Shown: positions 1 through 8,050, counted from the stretch's first letter. The stretch: DNA of 13,965 nt from MED-G16 sp964467915 (GCA_964467915.1 CAYXSW010000030.1:1-13965), one strand, 5' to 3'. Numbers and translations are program-made. The notes: generated by a model not told the origin, from the letters alone.

Positions 1-71
1 AGATTTGACTGGTGAAGTGATTTGTCACCAGCACAAGAAAATAAAAAAAGTAATATAAATATATTCCTCAT
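1..71 (-). CDS. Lipoprotein N-terminus (partial, runs off left edge)
   Basis: Short open frame read on the minus strand from an ATG at 71-69, too short to be noticed by length alone. It encodes MRNIFILLFLFSCAGDKSLH and three more residues before the window ends. The pattern is a classic type II signal peptide: a basic residue at position 2, a hydrophobic core, and lipobox LFSC with the acylated Cys at residue 13. The start lies 2 nt after the stop of the upstream barrel gene on the same strand, so the two are almost certainly co-transcribed and probably translationally coupled. The mature domain is outside the window, so no function can be assigned. It is probably anchored in the inner or outer membrane and may work with the barrel protein. 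Confidence 0.7.
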   Translation of the reverse strand, partial: MRNIFILLFLFSCAGDKSLHQSN

Positions 72-73
72 AA

Positions 74-1474
74 TTAATGTCCCATATGGCCAGGGCTATA
101 CTGTAATCCTATTGAAAAACTATGAAAATTACCTACTTGTAATCCCTCATAACTCATGTAAGTTGGAAGAATATACTCAAAGGATATTCGTTTGTTTTTT
201 AAGAGTCCTTTTCTAAAGGAAAAATTAACTCCTAATGCGGAATTTAACAATACATGACCTGTATTATTTTTATTATTTAAAATCATAACGGTCGAGTCTA
301 ATTCAGAATCCTCACCTGTTACACCACTAAGATTTAGATAATTTTGTCTAAAGCTAATACTTATTGAATTACTTAAATTTACTGCACCCCAATAGTTTAC
401 GCTGATTTGATTGCCTGTCTTGTATCCTCTTGAGTTTTCATGTAATGACAATTTATATATTGGCTGAATCCCTACTGAAAATTTATTAAACTGAGAAAAA
501 ACTGTAAAACCTACTATAGAAGAAAGATGACCATCTCCAATCTGCATTGAATAAGGTAAAATTCCATCATTACTATCTTCTTTGTTTATACTTCCGGTTG
601 GGAGCATGACACCAATGTTAGAGTGAATTTTTATTTTATCATTAGAAACTAAATTATAGAGAAACTGTACTTCTAATTCTCCTATTCCTGATGAGTTAAG
701 ACTATATAAATTATTTTGTTTTGTTAAATAAGTAGACTCTTTTACGTGAAAGTTTAGATTTGAGAAAAGAGTTATATCATCAGTTAAACCATACATAAAC
801 TCTAAAGAATGAGTATTAAACACTTGAGATGACACGTGTCTGTCATAATAAGTAGATATAGCATCTCTACTAAACACCTTATCCCCATTATAGTTATTCT
901 CTCCCTTAGAAGCAGTGAATTTATAACCAAACATCATGCCACCAGTGGCATGCGTATGATCTGCAAAAATTGCAGAAGGTGCATGTGAGTCTGGTCTTGA
1001 AGAGTCCCACATCTTTTTATTCATTTTCATAAAGTGGTCTGATATATCAATAAATTTTCCTTCGTCATCAATTTTTTCATTATGAAACATTATTAAGCTG
1101 ATTAACTCTTGAGTAGACCTCTCAAGATTATTAGTCTTAGAACATGTGAATTCAGCGATTATCTTATCACCATCAATCTTATCTATAATTAGACCTTTAT
1201 AATTATCTATCTCCAATTCTGTAGACCTCTTATAACTCCATCCGAAGGAGACTGCAATAAAGTACCTGTTATTCTCACTTGAAAAATTTAATCCTTTCTC
1301 TTCAAAAGTTTTCTTGATATTTTCTCCAACCTTGTTTTCAGTAACATTAAATGTAGATGAAAGATCTATCCTATTAACAATATTAAGTTTAATATTATCT
1401 TTCCTACTTCTAATTTCTTGAGCAGAAATAAAATTACTAACACAACATATTAATATTATTAAATATCTTTTCAT
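74..1474 (-). CDS. Outer-membrane beta-barrel, DHTH-motif transporter-like family
   Basis: Predicted 466-residue exported protein. Residues 1-18 form a signal peptide, probably cleaved before Gln19. Residues 160-175 (RPDSHAPSAIFADHTH) carry the signature HAP...DHTH segment that opens a family of uncharacterised barrel 'transporter' proteins. The rest fits that family: GVMLPTGSI at 288-296, LPYSMQIGDG at 306-315, and the closing LPTYMSYEGLQVG at 436-448. From residue 160 onward it alternates short beta-strands and polar loops, as expected for an outer-membrane barrel. From memory, relatives often sit near copper or other metal-handling genes; the His/Asp cluster would suit metal binding, but this is inference. 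Residues about 45-135 form an extra N-terminal region I do not recognise; the stretch NYKGLIIDKIDG faintly recalls DUF4136-type lipoprotein domains. The C-terminus ends PGHMGH. A TAGTTTTG -7 element lies just upstream. The gene is divergent from truB. Confidence 0.75.
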   Translation of the reverse strand: MKRYLIILICCVSNFISAQEIRSRKDNIKLNIVNRIDLSSTFNVTENKVGENIKKTFEEKGLNFSSENNRYFIAVSFGWSYKRSTELEIDNYKGLIIDKIDGDKIIAEFTCSKTNNLERSTQELISLIMFHNEKIDDEGKFIDISDHFMKMNKKMWDSSRPDSHAPSAIFADHTHATGGMMFGYKFTASKGENNYNGDKVFSRDAISTYYDRHVSSQVFNTHSLEFMYGLTDDITLFSNLNFHVKESTYLTKQNNLYSLNSSGIGELEVQFLYNLVSNDKIKIHSNIGVMLPTGSINKEDSNDGILPYSMQIGDGHLSSIVGFTVFSQFNKFSVGIQPIYKLSLHENSRGYKTGNQISVNYWGAVNLSNSISISFRQNYLNLSGVTGEDSELDSTVMILNNKNNTGHVLLNSALGVNFSFRKGLLKNKRISFEYILPTYMSYEGLQVGNFHSFSIGLQYSPGHMGH

Positions 1475-1484
1475 AGTATAACCT

Positions 1485-1492
1485 CAAAACTA
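1485..1492 (-). promoter_or_regulatory. -7 element (TAGTTTTG) of the barrel gene
   Basis: Read on the minus strand, TAGTTTTG matches the Bacteroidota -7 consensus TAnnTTTG exactly. It ends 10 nt before the ATG at 1474, so the leader would be only a few nucleotides. I see no clear TTG/TTTG -33 element at the usual distance. The longer string TTAGTTTTGAG also occurs before valS. Confidence 0.4.
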
Positions 1493-1504
1493 AAATAAAT
1501 CTTT

Positions 1505-1511
1505 TACTTTG
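1505..1511 (+). promoter_or_regulatory. Possible -7 element (TACTTTG) for the truB operon
   Basis: TACTTTG is a one-base-shorter variant of TAnnTTTG and lies 26 nt before the truB ATG, a sensible leader length. It is in the 63-bp divergent intergenic region, the only place a promoter for this operon can lie inside the window. No convincing -33 element is visible. Short AT-rich matches like this arise easily by chance. Confidence 0.3.
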
Positions 1512-1537
1512 CTGAAGAAAAATCATTTGCATTACTT

Positions 1538-2230
1538 ATGAATTTTTTAGAGAAATACAATTCAGGACAGACATTATTAATTGATAAAGATCTTGACTGG
1601 ACGTCTTTTGATGTTGTTAAAAAATTAAAATTTTTAATTAAGTGCAAAAAAGTTGGACACGCAGGGACACTGGACCCTCTTGCTACAGGTCTTCTCATTA
1701 TATGTACAGGAAAAAACACAAAAAAAATTAATCATATCCAGAATCTAAATAAAGTTTATACCGGTGAATTTATTATTGGAAAAACAACTCCATCTCATGA
1801 CTTAGAGACAGAGTTTGTATCTGATAGCGAAGTAAGTGATATAGATAAAGACAAAATAAATAAGGTGAGAAAATCATTTATAGGTGAACAGTTGCAAAGA
1901 CCTCCTAAATTCTCTGCAGTAAAAGTTGATGGGAAAAGAGCTTACCAGTATGCTAGAGATAATATTGAAATTGAAATCAAAGAAAAAAATATTAACATAT
2001 ATGAATTTATAATCACAAAAGTAAATTTACCAAACGTATCATTTGAGATAACATGCTCAAAAGGAACCTACATTCGTTCTATAGCTAGAGATTTTGGAGA
2101 AAGACTAAAGTGTGGAGCTGTATTATCTAAACTTAGAAGAACAAAGATTGGAGAGTATGATGTTGAAAATGCATCTAGAATCGATATTTTAGTTGAAAAA
2201 ATTAAAGGAGAGAAGATTGAAAATAGTTAG
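1538..2230 (+). CDS. truB: tRNA pseudouridine(55) synthase TruB
   Basis: Converts U55 in the T-arm of tRNAs to pseudouridine; cytoplasmic. The 230-residue protein has the family signature GHAGTLDPLATG at residues 40-51 with catalytic Asp46, the PPKFSAVKVDGKRAYQYAR segment at 122-140, and the SKGTYIRSIARDFG motif at 174-187. The length matches the compact Bacteroidota type, which lacks the extra C-terminal PUA domain found in the E. coli enzyme. The ATG at 1538 is the natural start: the protein opens with the expected short lead into the LLIDKDLDWTSFDVV strand, and it leaves 63 bp to the divergent barrel gene. Its 3' end overlaps ribF, the usual neighbour of truB in many bacteria, so it heads a truB-ribF-gldC operon. 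Confidence 0.97.
   Translation: MNFLEKYNSGQTLLIDKDLDWTSFDVVKKLKFLIKCKKVGHAGTLDPLATGLLIICTGKNTKKINHIQNLNKVYTGEFIIGKTTPSHDLETEFVSDSEVSDIDKDKINKVRKSFIGEQLQRPPKFSAVKVDGKRAYQYARDNIEIEIKEKNINIYEFIITKVNLPNVSFEITCSKGTYIRSIARDFGERLKCGAVLSKLRRTKIGEYDVENASRIDILVEKIKGEKIENS
2204..2210 (+). promoter_or_regulatory. Shine-Dalgarno that decides the ribF start
   Basis: AAAGGAG lies inside the last codons of truB, 6 nt before the TTG at 2217. A near-perfect Shine-Dalgarno is unusual for Bacteroidota genes. It is correctly spaced for the TTG but downstream of the alternative in-frame ATG at 2193. Confidence 0.6.
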
Positions 2231-3161
2231 GGATAATTCAGAAGTCAAGAAAACAAATTACAATATTGCCACTATTGGATTTTTTGATGGCATACACCTT
2301 GGACACAAAAAGATACTAAAAGAGTTAGTGTCTCAGGCAAAACAAAAAAGAGGAAAGAGCATTCTAGTCACTTTTTGGCCACATCCAAGAACAGTGCTAA
2401 ATAAAAACACCTCAGTAGATCTCTTACTTTCTGAATATGAAAAAAACCTTTACTTAGAGGAATTTGGAGTTGATATCCTTTACCTAATTAAATTCACAAA
2501 ATCATTTTCTAATGTTACTGCAGATTCATTTATAAACAACTTTTTAGTTAATAAACTTCATGTTGATAAGTTAATCCTAGGCTATAATCACTGTTTTGGA
2601 TTTAATAGAGAGGGTAACTTCAATTTTCTTCATAAAAATAGTGATAAGTATAATTTTGATATACAAGAGGTAAAGAAGAAAGAGATAGATAAAAGTTTAG
2701 ATGTAAGCTCCTCTGCCATAAGAAATAAAGTTTCTAGAGGAGACTTTTCTCATGCCAATAAGATGCTAGGGTATAATTTTTATATTAACGGAGAAGTAAT
2801 CAAGGGAGATGGAATTGGTAAAACTATTGGTTATGCTACTGCAAATATAATTTCTACTGAAAAGAGTAAAATAATCCCAGGTGACGGGGTATATGCTGCT
2901 CAGGTCAACATTGAAAACAGAAACTACTCGGGAATGGTAAATATTGGGTTCAGACCAACAGTTAATGGAAAGGATAGGAGGATAGAATTACATATATTTA
3001 ATTTTAACAACAACATTTATGGTAAAAATTTACGTATAATATTTGTTTCTAAGATAAGGGAGGAGATAATGTTTGACAATATAAAAGATCTAAAAATACA
3101 GTTAGAAAAAGATGAAATTGAATCAATTAAATTACTAAATAATGAAAAAATCAGAAATTAA
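2217..3161 (+). CDS. ribF: Bifunctional riboflavin kinase / FAD synthetase RibF (TTG start)
   Basis: Phosphorylates riboflavin to FMN and adenylates FMN to FAD. With the TTG start it has 314 residues, the normal length. The N-terminal FAD-synthetase domain shows GFFDGIHLGH at 21-30, the GYNHCFG loop at 122-128 (usually GYDxRFG) and SSSAIR at 164-169. The C-terminal riboflavin-kinase domain shows GDGIGKTIGYATANI at 197-211, NIGFRPTVNG at 242-251 and the RIELHIFNF segment at 255-263 with the catalytic Glu257. The usual PTAN metal/nucleotide motif reads ATAN here (Ala207), a small departure. I chose TTG 2217 over ATG 2193 because AAAGGAG precedes it by 6 nt and MKIVRDNSEV is how the family begins; the ATG would add eight basic residues. 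It overlaps truB by 14 nt and gldC by 20 nt. Confidence 0.95.
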   Translation: MKIVRDNSEVKKTNYNIATIGFFDGIHLGHKKILKELVSQAKQKRGKSILVTFWPHPRTVLNKNTSVDLLLSEYEKNLYLEEFGVDILYLIKFTKSFSNVTADSFINNFLVNKLHVDKLILGYNHCFGFNREGNFNFLHKNSDKYNFDIQEVKKKEIDKSLDVSSSAIRNKVSRGDFSHANKMLGYNFYINGEVIKGDGIGKTIGYATANIISTEKSKIIPGDGVYAAQVNIENRNYSGMVNIGFRPTVNGKDRRIELHIFNFNNNIYGKNLRIIFVSKIREEIMFDNIKDLKIQLEKDEIESIKLLNNEKIRN

Positions 3162-3483
3162 GTTTATTGTGTCCTTAGACGAAGAAAATATTCCTGAAAA
3201 GATAGAATGGGATGCTGAGGATAGTATGAGCGGAGGTCTTTCCGAAACAAAATCAATCAGCTTATCTCTCTGGGATGAGAAAAAAAACAATACACTAAGG
3301 ATTGATTTATGGACAAAAGAGATGAAAACTGATGAAATGAAACGGTTTTATATCGACTGTCTTGGAGGACTTAGCCAGAGCATTCTCAACTCTACAGGAG
3401 ATGAATATATGTCAAAAGAGACAAACAAACTGTGTAATAAGCTCATAGAACACATTAAAAATAACTCAGATAAACCATCTTAA
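3142..3483 (+). CDS. gldC: Gliding motility protein GldC
   Basis: A 113-residue cytoplasmic protein that aligns from memory with GldC end to end. It has the family opening MKKSEIKFIVSLDEENIPEK, then GLSETKSISLSLWDEKKNN at 32-50, the LRIDLWTKEMKTDEMKRFYI core and the CLGGLSQSILNSTGDEYMS segment. GldC is one of the Gld proteins of Bacteroidota gliding and type IX secretion organisms. It is often next to gldB, but its biochemical role is not settled, and it is retained in many non-gliding relatives. No gldB is visible here; gldC sits third in an operon with truB and ribF, overlapping ribF by 20 nt, so its expression is tied to housekeeping genes. Its presence is the clearest phylum marker in the window but does not by itself show that the organism glides. 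Confidence 0.93.
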   Translation: MKKSEIKFIVSLDEENIPEKIEWDAEDSMSGGLSETKSISLSLWDEKKNNTLRIDLWTKEMKTDEMKRFYIDCLGGLSQSILNSTGDEYMSKETNKLCNKLIEHIKNNSDKPS

Positions 3484-3516
3484 ATACCTAAATTTTCATT
3501 AATTTACTTAATTGTT

Positions 3517-3535
3517 GTTAGTATAACTAACTTTT
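3517..3535 (+). terminator. Weak hairpin after gldC
   Basis: GTTAGT and ACTAAC form a 6-bp stem around a 3-nt loop, followed by TTTT. It sits between gldC and the TonB-dependent receptor, where the operon could end, but the stem is short and AT-rich in an AT-rich region, so chance is a real possibility. Confidence 0.3.
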
Positions 3536-3562
3536 AAATTTTAAATAAAAACTATAAAGTGT

Positions 3563-6370
3563 ATGAATAATTTTTTTAGAAAATTAATCTGCCTTTTTCT
3601 ATTATTTTCCACAATATCAATTCAATCATTTTCTCAAAGCATTTCCGTATCTGGAAACGTCTCAGATGAGGATGGGGGTCTGATAGGTGTTAATATTATA
3701 GTTAAAGGTAAAGTGCTAGGTACTGTCTCAGACAGAGATGGTAACTTTAGTTTAAATGTCTCTGAGTCTTCAGTGACATTAGTGTTTTCAATTGTTGGAT
3801 ACCAGACACAGGAGGTAACAGTATCTTCTAACGTGTCTGACCTTAACGTGACCATGTCTGAATCTGTTCTGCTTGGAAATGAGGTTGTAGTATCTGCTTC
3901 AAGAGTTGAGCAAAGTATCTTAGAGGCACCAGTTACAATTGAAAAGATGGATCTACTTGAAATCCAAAATTCAGCTACTGCTGATTTCATGGATCAACTT
4001 GAACACATAAAAGGTGTCAAGGTGAGTAGAGGAAGTCTAAACTTTGCTGCTGTAAACACAAGAGGATTTGCTACCGATGCAAACACAAGATTTGTTCAGT
4101 TGGTAGATGGTATGGACACATCAGCTCCATTACTTAATTTCCCTACTGGTAACTTAGTAGGTATTAACCCTCTTGACTTAGAAAGTGTTGAAATTATACC
4201 TGGTGCATCTTCTGCACTTTACGGTCCAAACGCTTTTAACGGTACGATGTTAATGACTAGTAAGAGCCCTTTTGAATACCAAGGTCTTTCTGCTCAGGTG
4301 GTGCAAGGTTACACGAAATCACACAGAGCTGGGAATGAAAATAATGGGTACGCAAAATATAATTTAAGATATGCTAAAGCATTTAATGACAAGCTTGCTA
4401 TAAAAGTGAACTTCTCTTATGACATGGCTACAGACTGGATAGCTGACGATTACACTACTAACGTAGATGCAGCCGGAAATGCTCTAGGAAATATAGACAT
4501 GAGAGGAAGACCAAACTTCAATGGTCTAAACCTCCACGGAGATGAAACTCAAGTTGCAGTTCCTGTTATGGCAGCTGCTTCTCTTGTAGGAAACTGGGTG
4601 TCTCAGTTACCAGAACAAGTCTTGGATCTTAGAAGAACAGGTCTACCTGAAGAATTCTTACTTGATAACAATGATGCCAAGAACATGAAGTACGACATAG
4701 GACTTAACTACAGAGTTAATGACAACCTTGAGGCTTCTTTAGTATACAGAAAAGGTGGTGGTAACACTATCTATACTGGAGCACAAAAGTATGCTCTAAG
4801 AAATTTTGGGCAACAATTCTTTAAACTCGGTTTAGAGAGTGATAAAGTTAATTTTAAAATTTATCAGTCAGTTACCGACGCAGGTGATTCCTATAACTTA
4901 GGAGCACTTGGTGGAATTATGAACGAAGTATTTAGCCCTTCTGCTTCTGCATGGGCACCAACATACCTTCAGACATATATCACTGCTATGCAGGGATATG
5001 TTCCTGGGGTTCCTGCTGGTAATATAGATGCTGCTCATAGTGTATCTAGAAGTGTTGCTGATGCAGGTATTCCTGCAGTAGGTTCTGAAGCTTGGATGGC
5101 CGTAAGAGATCAGGTGATGTCTAACAGATTCCAAGATCCTATAAATCCAGGTGCAAGTTTCTATGATAACTCAAAGTTAACTCACGCAGATATCACTTAC
5201 GAGGCTGCTGACTGGTTACTATTAGGAGCTAACTACAGAAACTATGGTATTTTCACTGACGGAACAGTATTTAACGAAGACCCTGACGGGGACGGAGTTA
5301 ATGAGAGAATCCATATCGGTGAATGGGGAGCTTTTGCTCAGATAAACACTGAAGTATTTGATGGATTTAGATTTATTGGATCCTTGAGATATGATAAAAA
5401 TCAGAATTATGAAGGTAGAGTAACTCCAAGAGTTGCTGCAGTTTACACATTCTCCGAAACACATAATTTAAGATTTAGTTATCAGACTGGTTTTAGAAAT
5501 CCTGACACTCAGTCTCAGTTTATATTCTTCCCTACTGGTACATCAACACTTCTTGGTACTGCTAGAGAAAACGCTGAAAGGTATGGAGTTATGGAAGGTA
5601 ATGCATGGACTAATGAATCTTACCAAGCTTATCTACTTTCAGGTGGAACTCTTAATGCTGCTACCGGAGATCCAACTGGTGGTAATCCAGCATTGCTGAA
5701 AGAAGCTTATGTTGATTATATCAAACCAGAGAGATTATCATCATTTGAGTTTGGATATAAGGGTGTAATAAGTGACGTGTTATTAGTAGACATGAACTAT
5801 TACCGCACGAGTTACGAAGACTTCGAAGGAGGACAGAATGTAAATGCTAAATACGCTTCTTCTCATAAAGGACAAGCAATTCCAGCTGGTTACACATGGG
5901 CTCTGAATAGTAATACTGATGACGAGGTAAAATCTTGGGGATTTGGTATGGGTCTTACAGTTGACCTAGGAATGGGTTATAAGTTAACAGGTAATTACAA
6001 TTACAAAAACTTAGAGATAAATGGATTGGCTCCAGGAGAGAGTGATTTCATCTCATACTTTAATACTCCTGAAAACATGTACTCATTTACATTCTCTAAC
6101 AGAGAGTTATTTAAGAACTTTGGTTTCTCGGCTAGTCTAAGATTCCAAGATGAGTTCTTATATGAGAGCACATTTGCTAATATGATGATTCCAGCTTATG
6201 GAACTTTTGACGCTCAAGTAAATTATAAAATTGAGAGTCTAAAGACTATAGTTAAAGTTGGTGGTAATCATATTGGAATTGATAATAATGATTACAGATC
6301 TAGATCTGGTGGTCCATTCGTTGGAAAACTATTCTACGTATCTCTAACGTTTGACGAATTTTTAAACTAA
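3563..6370 (+). CDS. TonB-dependent outer-membrane receptor with CarboxypepD_reg-like domain
   Basis: A 935-residue energised outer-membrane importer, driven by TonB-ExbBD. Order of parts: signal peptide 1-25 (cut near SFSQ-S); a carboxypeptidase-regulatory-like beta-sandwich at about 26-103 (VSGNVSDEDGGLIGVNIIV, then GTVSDRDGNFSL); a TonB-box-like EVVVSASR at 107-114; a plug domain at about 120-235 with TRGFATDANTRFVQLVDGMD and PGASSALYGPNAFNGTMLM; then a 22-strand-type barrel to the C-terminus. The loop DPDGDGVNE at 573-581 has the D-x-D-G-D-G spacing of calcium-binding loops. It is shorter than typical SusC proteins and is not an obvious siderophore or B12 receptor. The downstream SGNH-type lipoprotein, only 7 nt away, is almost certainly its partner, as in related Bacteroidota pairs. 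The substrate cannot be read from the sequence; an ester or lipid-like compound is a guess from the neighbour. Confidence 0.95.
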   Translation: MNNFFRKLICLFLLFSTISIQSFSQSISVSGNVSDEDGGLIGVNIIVKGKVLGTVSDRDGNFSLNVSESSVTLVFSIVGYQTQEVTVSSNVSDLNVTMSESVLLGNEVVVSASRVEQSILEAPVTIEKMDLLEIQNSATADFMDQLEHIKGVKVSRGSLNFAAVNTRGFATDANTRFVQLVDGMDTSAPLLNFPTGNLVGINPLDLESVEIIPGASSALYGPNAFNGTMLMTSKSPFEYQGLSAQVVQGYTKSHRAGNENNGYAKYNLRYAKAFNDKLAIKVNFSYDMATDWIADDYTTNVDAAGNALGNIDMRGRPNFNGLNLHGDETQVAVPVMAAASLVGNWVSQLPEQVLDLRRTGLPEEFLLDNNDAKNMKYDIGLNYRVNDNLEASLVYRKGGGNTIYTGAQKYALRNFGQQFFKLGLESDKVNFKIYQSVTDAGDSYNLGALGGIMNEVFSPSASAWAPTYLQTYITAMQGYVPGVPAGNIDAAHSVSRSVADAGIPAVGSEAWMAVRDQVMSNRFQDPINPGASFYDNSKLTHADITYEAADWLLLGANYRNYGIFTDGTVFNEDPDGDGVNERIHIGEWGAFAQINTEVFDGFRFIGSLRYDKNQNYEGRVTPRVAAVYTFSETHNLRFSYQTGFRNPDTQSQFIFFPTGTSTLLGTARENAERYGVMEGNAWTNESYQAYLLSGGTLNAATGDPTGGNPALLKEAYVDYIKPERLSSFEFGYKGVISDVLLVDMNYYRTSYEDFEGGQNVNAKYASSHKGQAIPAGYTWALNSNTDDEVKSWGFGMGLTVDLGMGYKLTGNYNYKNLEINGLAPGESDFISYFNTPENMYSFTFSNRELFKNFGFSASLRFQDEFLYESTFANMMIPAYGTFDAQVNYKIESLKTIVKVGGNHIGIDNNDYRSRSGGPFVGKLFYVSLTFDEFLN

Positions 6371-6377
6371 TAAATAG

Positions 6378-7991
6378 ATGATTATGAAAAAGTTTAAATC
6401 AATATTTTTAACAACTATTCTCTCACTAGTATTTTTTGCTTGTGAACAAGAAGTAGCTGAGCTTAATCCTTTCCCTTCTTCTGGAGGAGGTTCATCTTCT
6501 GGATCTAGCGGTAGTGCAGACTTCAGTAAGTTTGTGACAATAGGAGGAAGCTATACTTCAGGCCTGATGGACGGTACATTGAACAATAGTGGTCAGATGT
6601 ATTCGTTAGGTAAAGTGATAAATAACCAGTTACAATTAGCTGGTGGATCAAGTAGCTTTAATCAGCCTGATATAGACTCAGAGAATGGGTATTTAGGTCC
6701 AGGACCTGACGGTATCCCTGGGACTGCAGATGATCAAGGTAGAACTTATTTAACGATAAGTGCTTCAACTGGTGCGATAGGCATTTCATTCACGCAAGGT
6801 GATTTACCAAAGCTCTTAACTCCTTATGGTGGGGACAAGAGTGCACTAAATAATTATGCGTTTCCAAATTCTGTAATGGGTATGTATTTAACTCCATTAG
6901 CTGGAGGACCAAATAGTGCCCTAAATCCAGCTTATAACGCATTTTTTGCTAGGTTTGACGCTTCAGGTGCAACAGTGTCTCCTCTTGGACAATTTATTGG
7001 ATCAGGTGGGACATTCTTCATGTCATGGCTAGGATTTTCTGACTTTGTAGCTTACTCTGCAAGAGGTGGCGACGAAGCTCAGGCTCCAAAACCAAATGCC
7101 ACAGAATTAGGTACTTATTATCAGCAAGCTCTAGGGGCTATGCTTACTAATAACCCTTATTGGAAAGGTGTTGTCGGAACTGTTCCTGATCTATTAGCTT
7201 TGCCGTATTTTCAGTTTATTGCTGCTACAGTGGCTAAGCCATCTGGAATTATTCCATTACACCCAGTAGATGATGCAGCAACAATTGGTTTGCTTCAGAC
7301 TTTAGCTGCTGGATTCAATCAAACACTTGCTGGACTTTCTGCACAAGGTTATATAACTTCTACAGAAGCGGCGGCGAGACAACTTTCATGGTCTGGTGGA
7401 GCAAACGCAGTACTAATTAACGATGAATCTCAGACTGACTTAGGTCCATTATGGGATGCATTAGTTGCTGGTTCATTAATGGATGCTGCTACTAGAGCAC
7501 AATTAGAACCTTATAGGTTGGCAAGAATGGCTACAGACAATGATATTTTACCATTAGCTGCTCAAGCTGTTCTTGGTGTTGCTGTTACCCCTACAGTTGT
7601 ATGGGGAGTTACTGCACCATTAGCCGATGAGTACGTTCTTACTGCTACTGAACTTTATGAATTTGAAGTTGCTAGAGCTACTGTTAATGCAGCTATCACT
7701 GGTGCAGTTGCTGCACTAGGAAGTGATAGAGTTGCTGTTGCTGATTTTGATGGGTACTTCCAGACTCTGGGAGGAGCTAGTCCATTTGTGTTAAATAACT
7801 CTGTTATTACATATGACTTCGCTCCGCCAACTGGAATGTTCTCTACAGACGGGATACACCCTAATGCTAGAGGATATAGTCTCATTGCAAATAAATTCAT
7901 TGATGCAATCAATGAAAAATTTGGGGCATCTGTTCCACATGGTAATCCAACAAGTTACCCTGGTCCAGCAATCCCAGTAACAGTTGACTAA
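6378..7991 (+). CDS. Surface lipoprotein with divergent SGNH/GDSL-hydrolase fold
   Basis: A 537-residue lipoprotein co-transcribed with the receptor upstream. The signal peptide ends in LVFFAC with the lipidated Cys22; acidic CEQEVAE and a Ser/Gly linker (35-46) follow, as in surface-exposed Bacteroidota lipoproteins. An in-frame ATG at 6384 (MKKFKS) is an equally good start. SGNH blocks can be placed: block I is KFVTIGGSYTSG with Ser58 as the nucleophile candidate, but GGS replaces GDS/GNS. The block III equivalent is FFMSWLGFSD, with Ser221 where relatives have Asn of GxND. Block V, STDGIHPNARGY, keeps Asp491 and His494. The catalytic Ser, Asp and His are therefore retained but the oxyanion-hole residue is not. 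PGPDGIPGTADDQG at 108-121 may bind calcium. Residues about 260-470 are Ala-rich and helical. It could be a weak esterase or a substrate-binding lid for the receptor. Confidence 0.85.
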   Translation: MIMKKFKSIFLTTILSLVFFACEQEVAELNPFPSSGGGSSSGSSGSADFSKFVTIGGSYTSGLMDGTLNNSGQMYSLGKVINNQLQLAGGSSSFNQPDIDSENGYLGPGPDGIPGTADDQGRTYLTISASTGAIGISFTQGDLPKLLTPYGGDKSALNNYAFPNSVMGMYLTPLAGGPNSALNPAYNAFFARFDASGATVSPLGQFIGSGGTFFMSWLGFSDFVAYSARGGDEAQAPKPNATELGTYYQQALGAMLTNNPYWKGVVGTVPDLLALPYFQFIAATVAKPSGIIPLHPVDDAATIGLLQTLAAGFNQTLAGLSAQGYITSTEAAARQLSWSGGANAVLINDESQTDLGPLWDALVAGSLMDAATRAQLEPYRLARMATDNDILPLAAQAVLGVAVTPTVVWGVTAPLADEYVLTATELYEFEVARATVNAAITGAVAALGSDRVAVADFDGYFQTLGGASPFVLNNSVITYDFAPPTGMFSTDGIHPNARGYSLIANKFIDAINEKFGASVPHGNPTSYPGPAIPVTVD

Positions 7992-8017
7992 AATTATTCA
8001 AATTTTATAGTTAAATT

Positions 8018-8050
8018 AAAGGCTAACATTTTGTTAGCCTTTTTTTTTTA
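8018..8050 (+). terminator. Strong intrinsic terminator after the receptor/lipoprotein operon
   Basis: A perfect stem, AAAGGCTAAC paired with GTTAGCCTTT around the loop ATTTT, runs directly into ten T residues (8040-8049). It lies 27 nt after the lipoprotein stop codon. It should end the receptor/lipoprotein transcript and separate it from the aminotransferase gene, whose ATG is only 13 nt further on. Confidence 0.93.

Noticed and set aside
22..216. Plus-strand 64-residue frame at the left edge
   Set aside because: It is antisense to the barrel gene C-terminus and the partial lipoprotein; composition is AT-driven and no family is recognised.
1504..1719. Minus-strand frame over the start of truB
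   Set aside because: It is antisense to the conserved GHAGTLDPLATG region of truB.
3512..3535. Promoter for the TonB-dependent receptor (TTG with TAACTTTT)
   Set aside because: The -7 candidate lacks the final G and the spacing of about 13 nt is shorter than expected; not distinguishable from AT-rich background.
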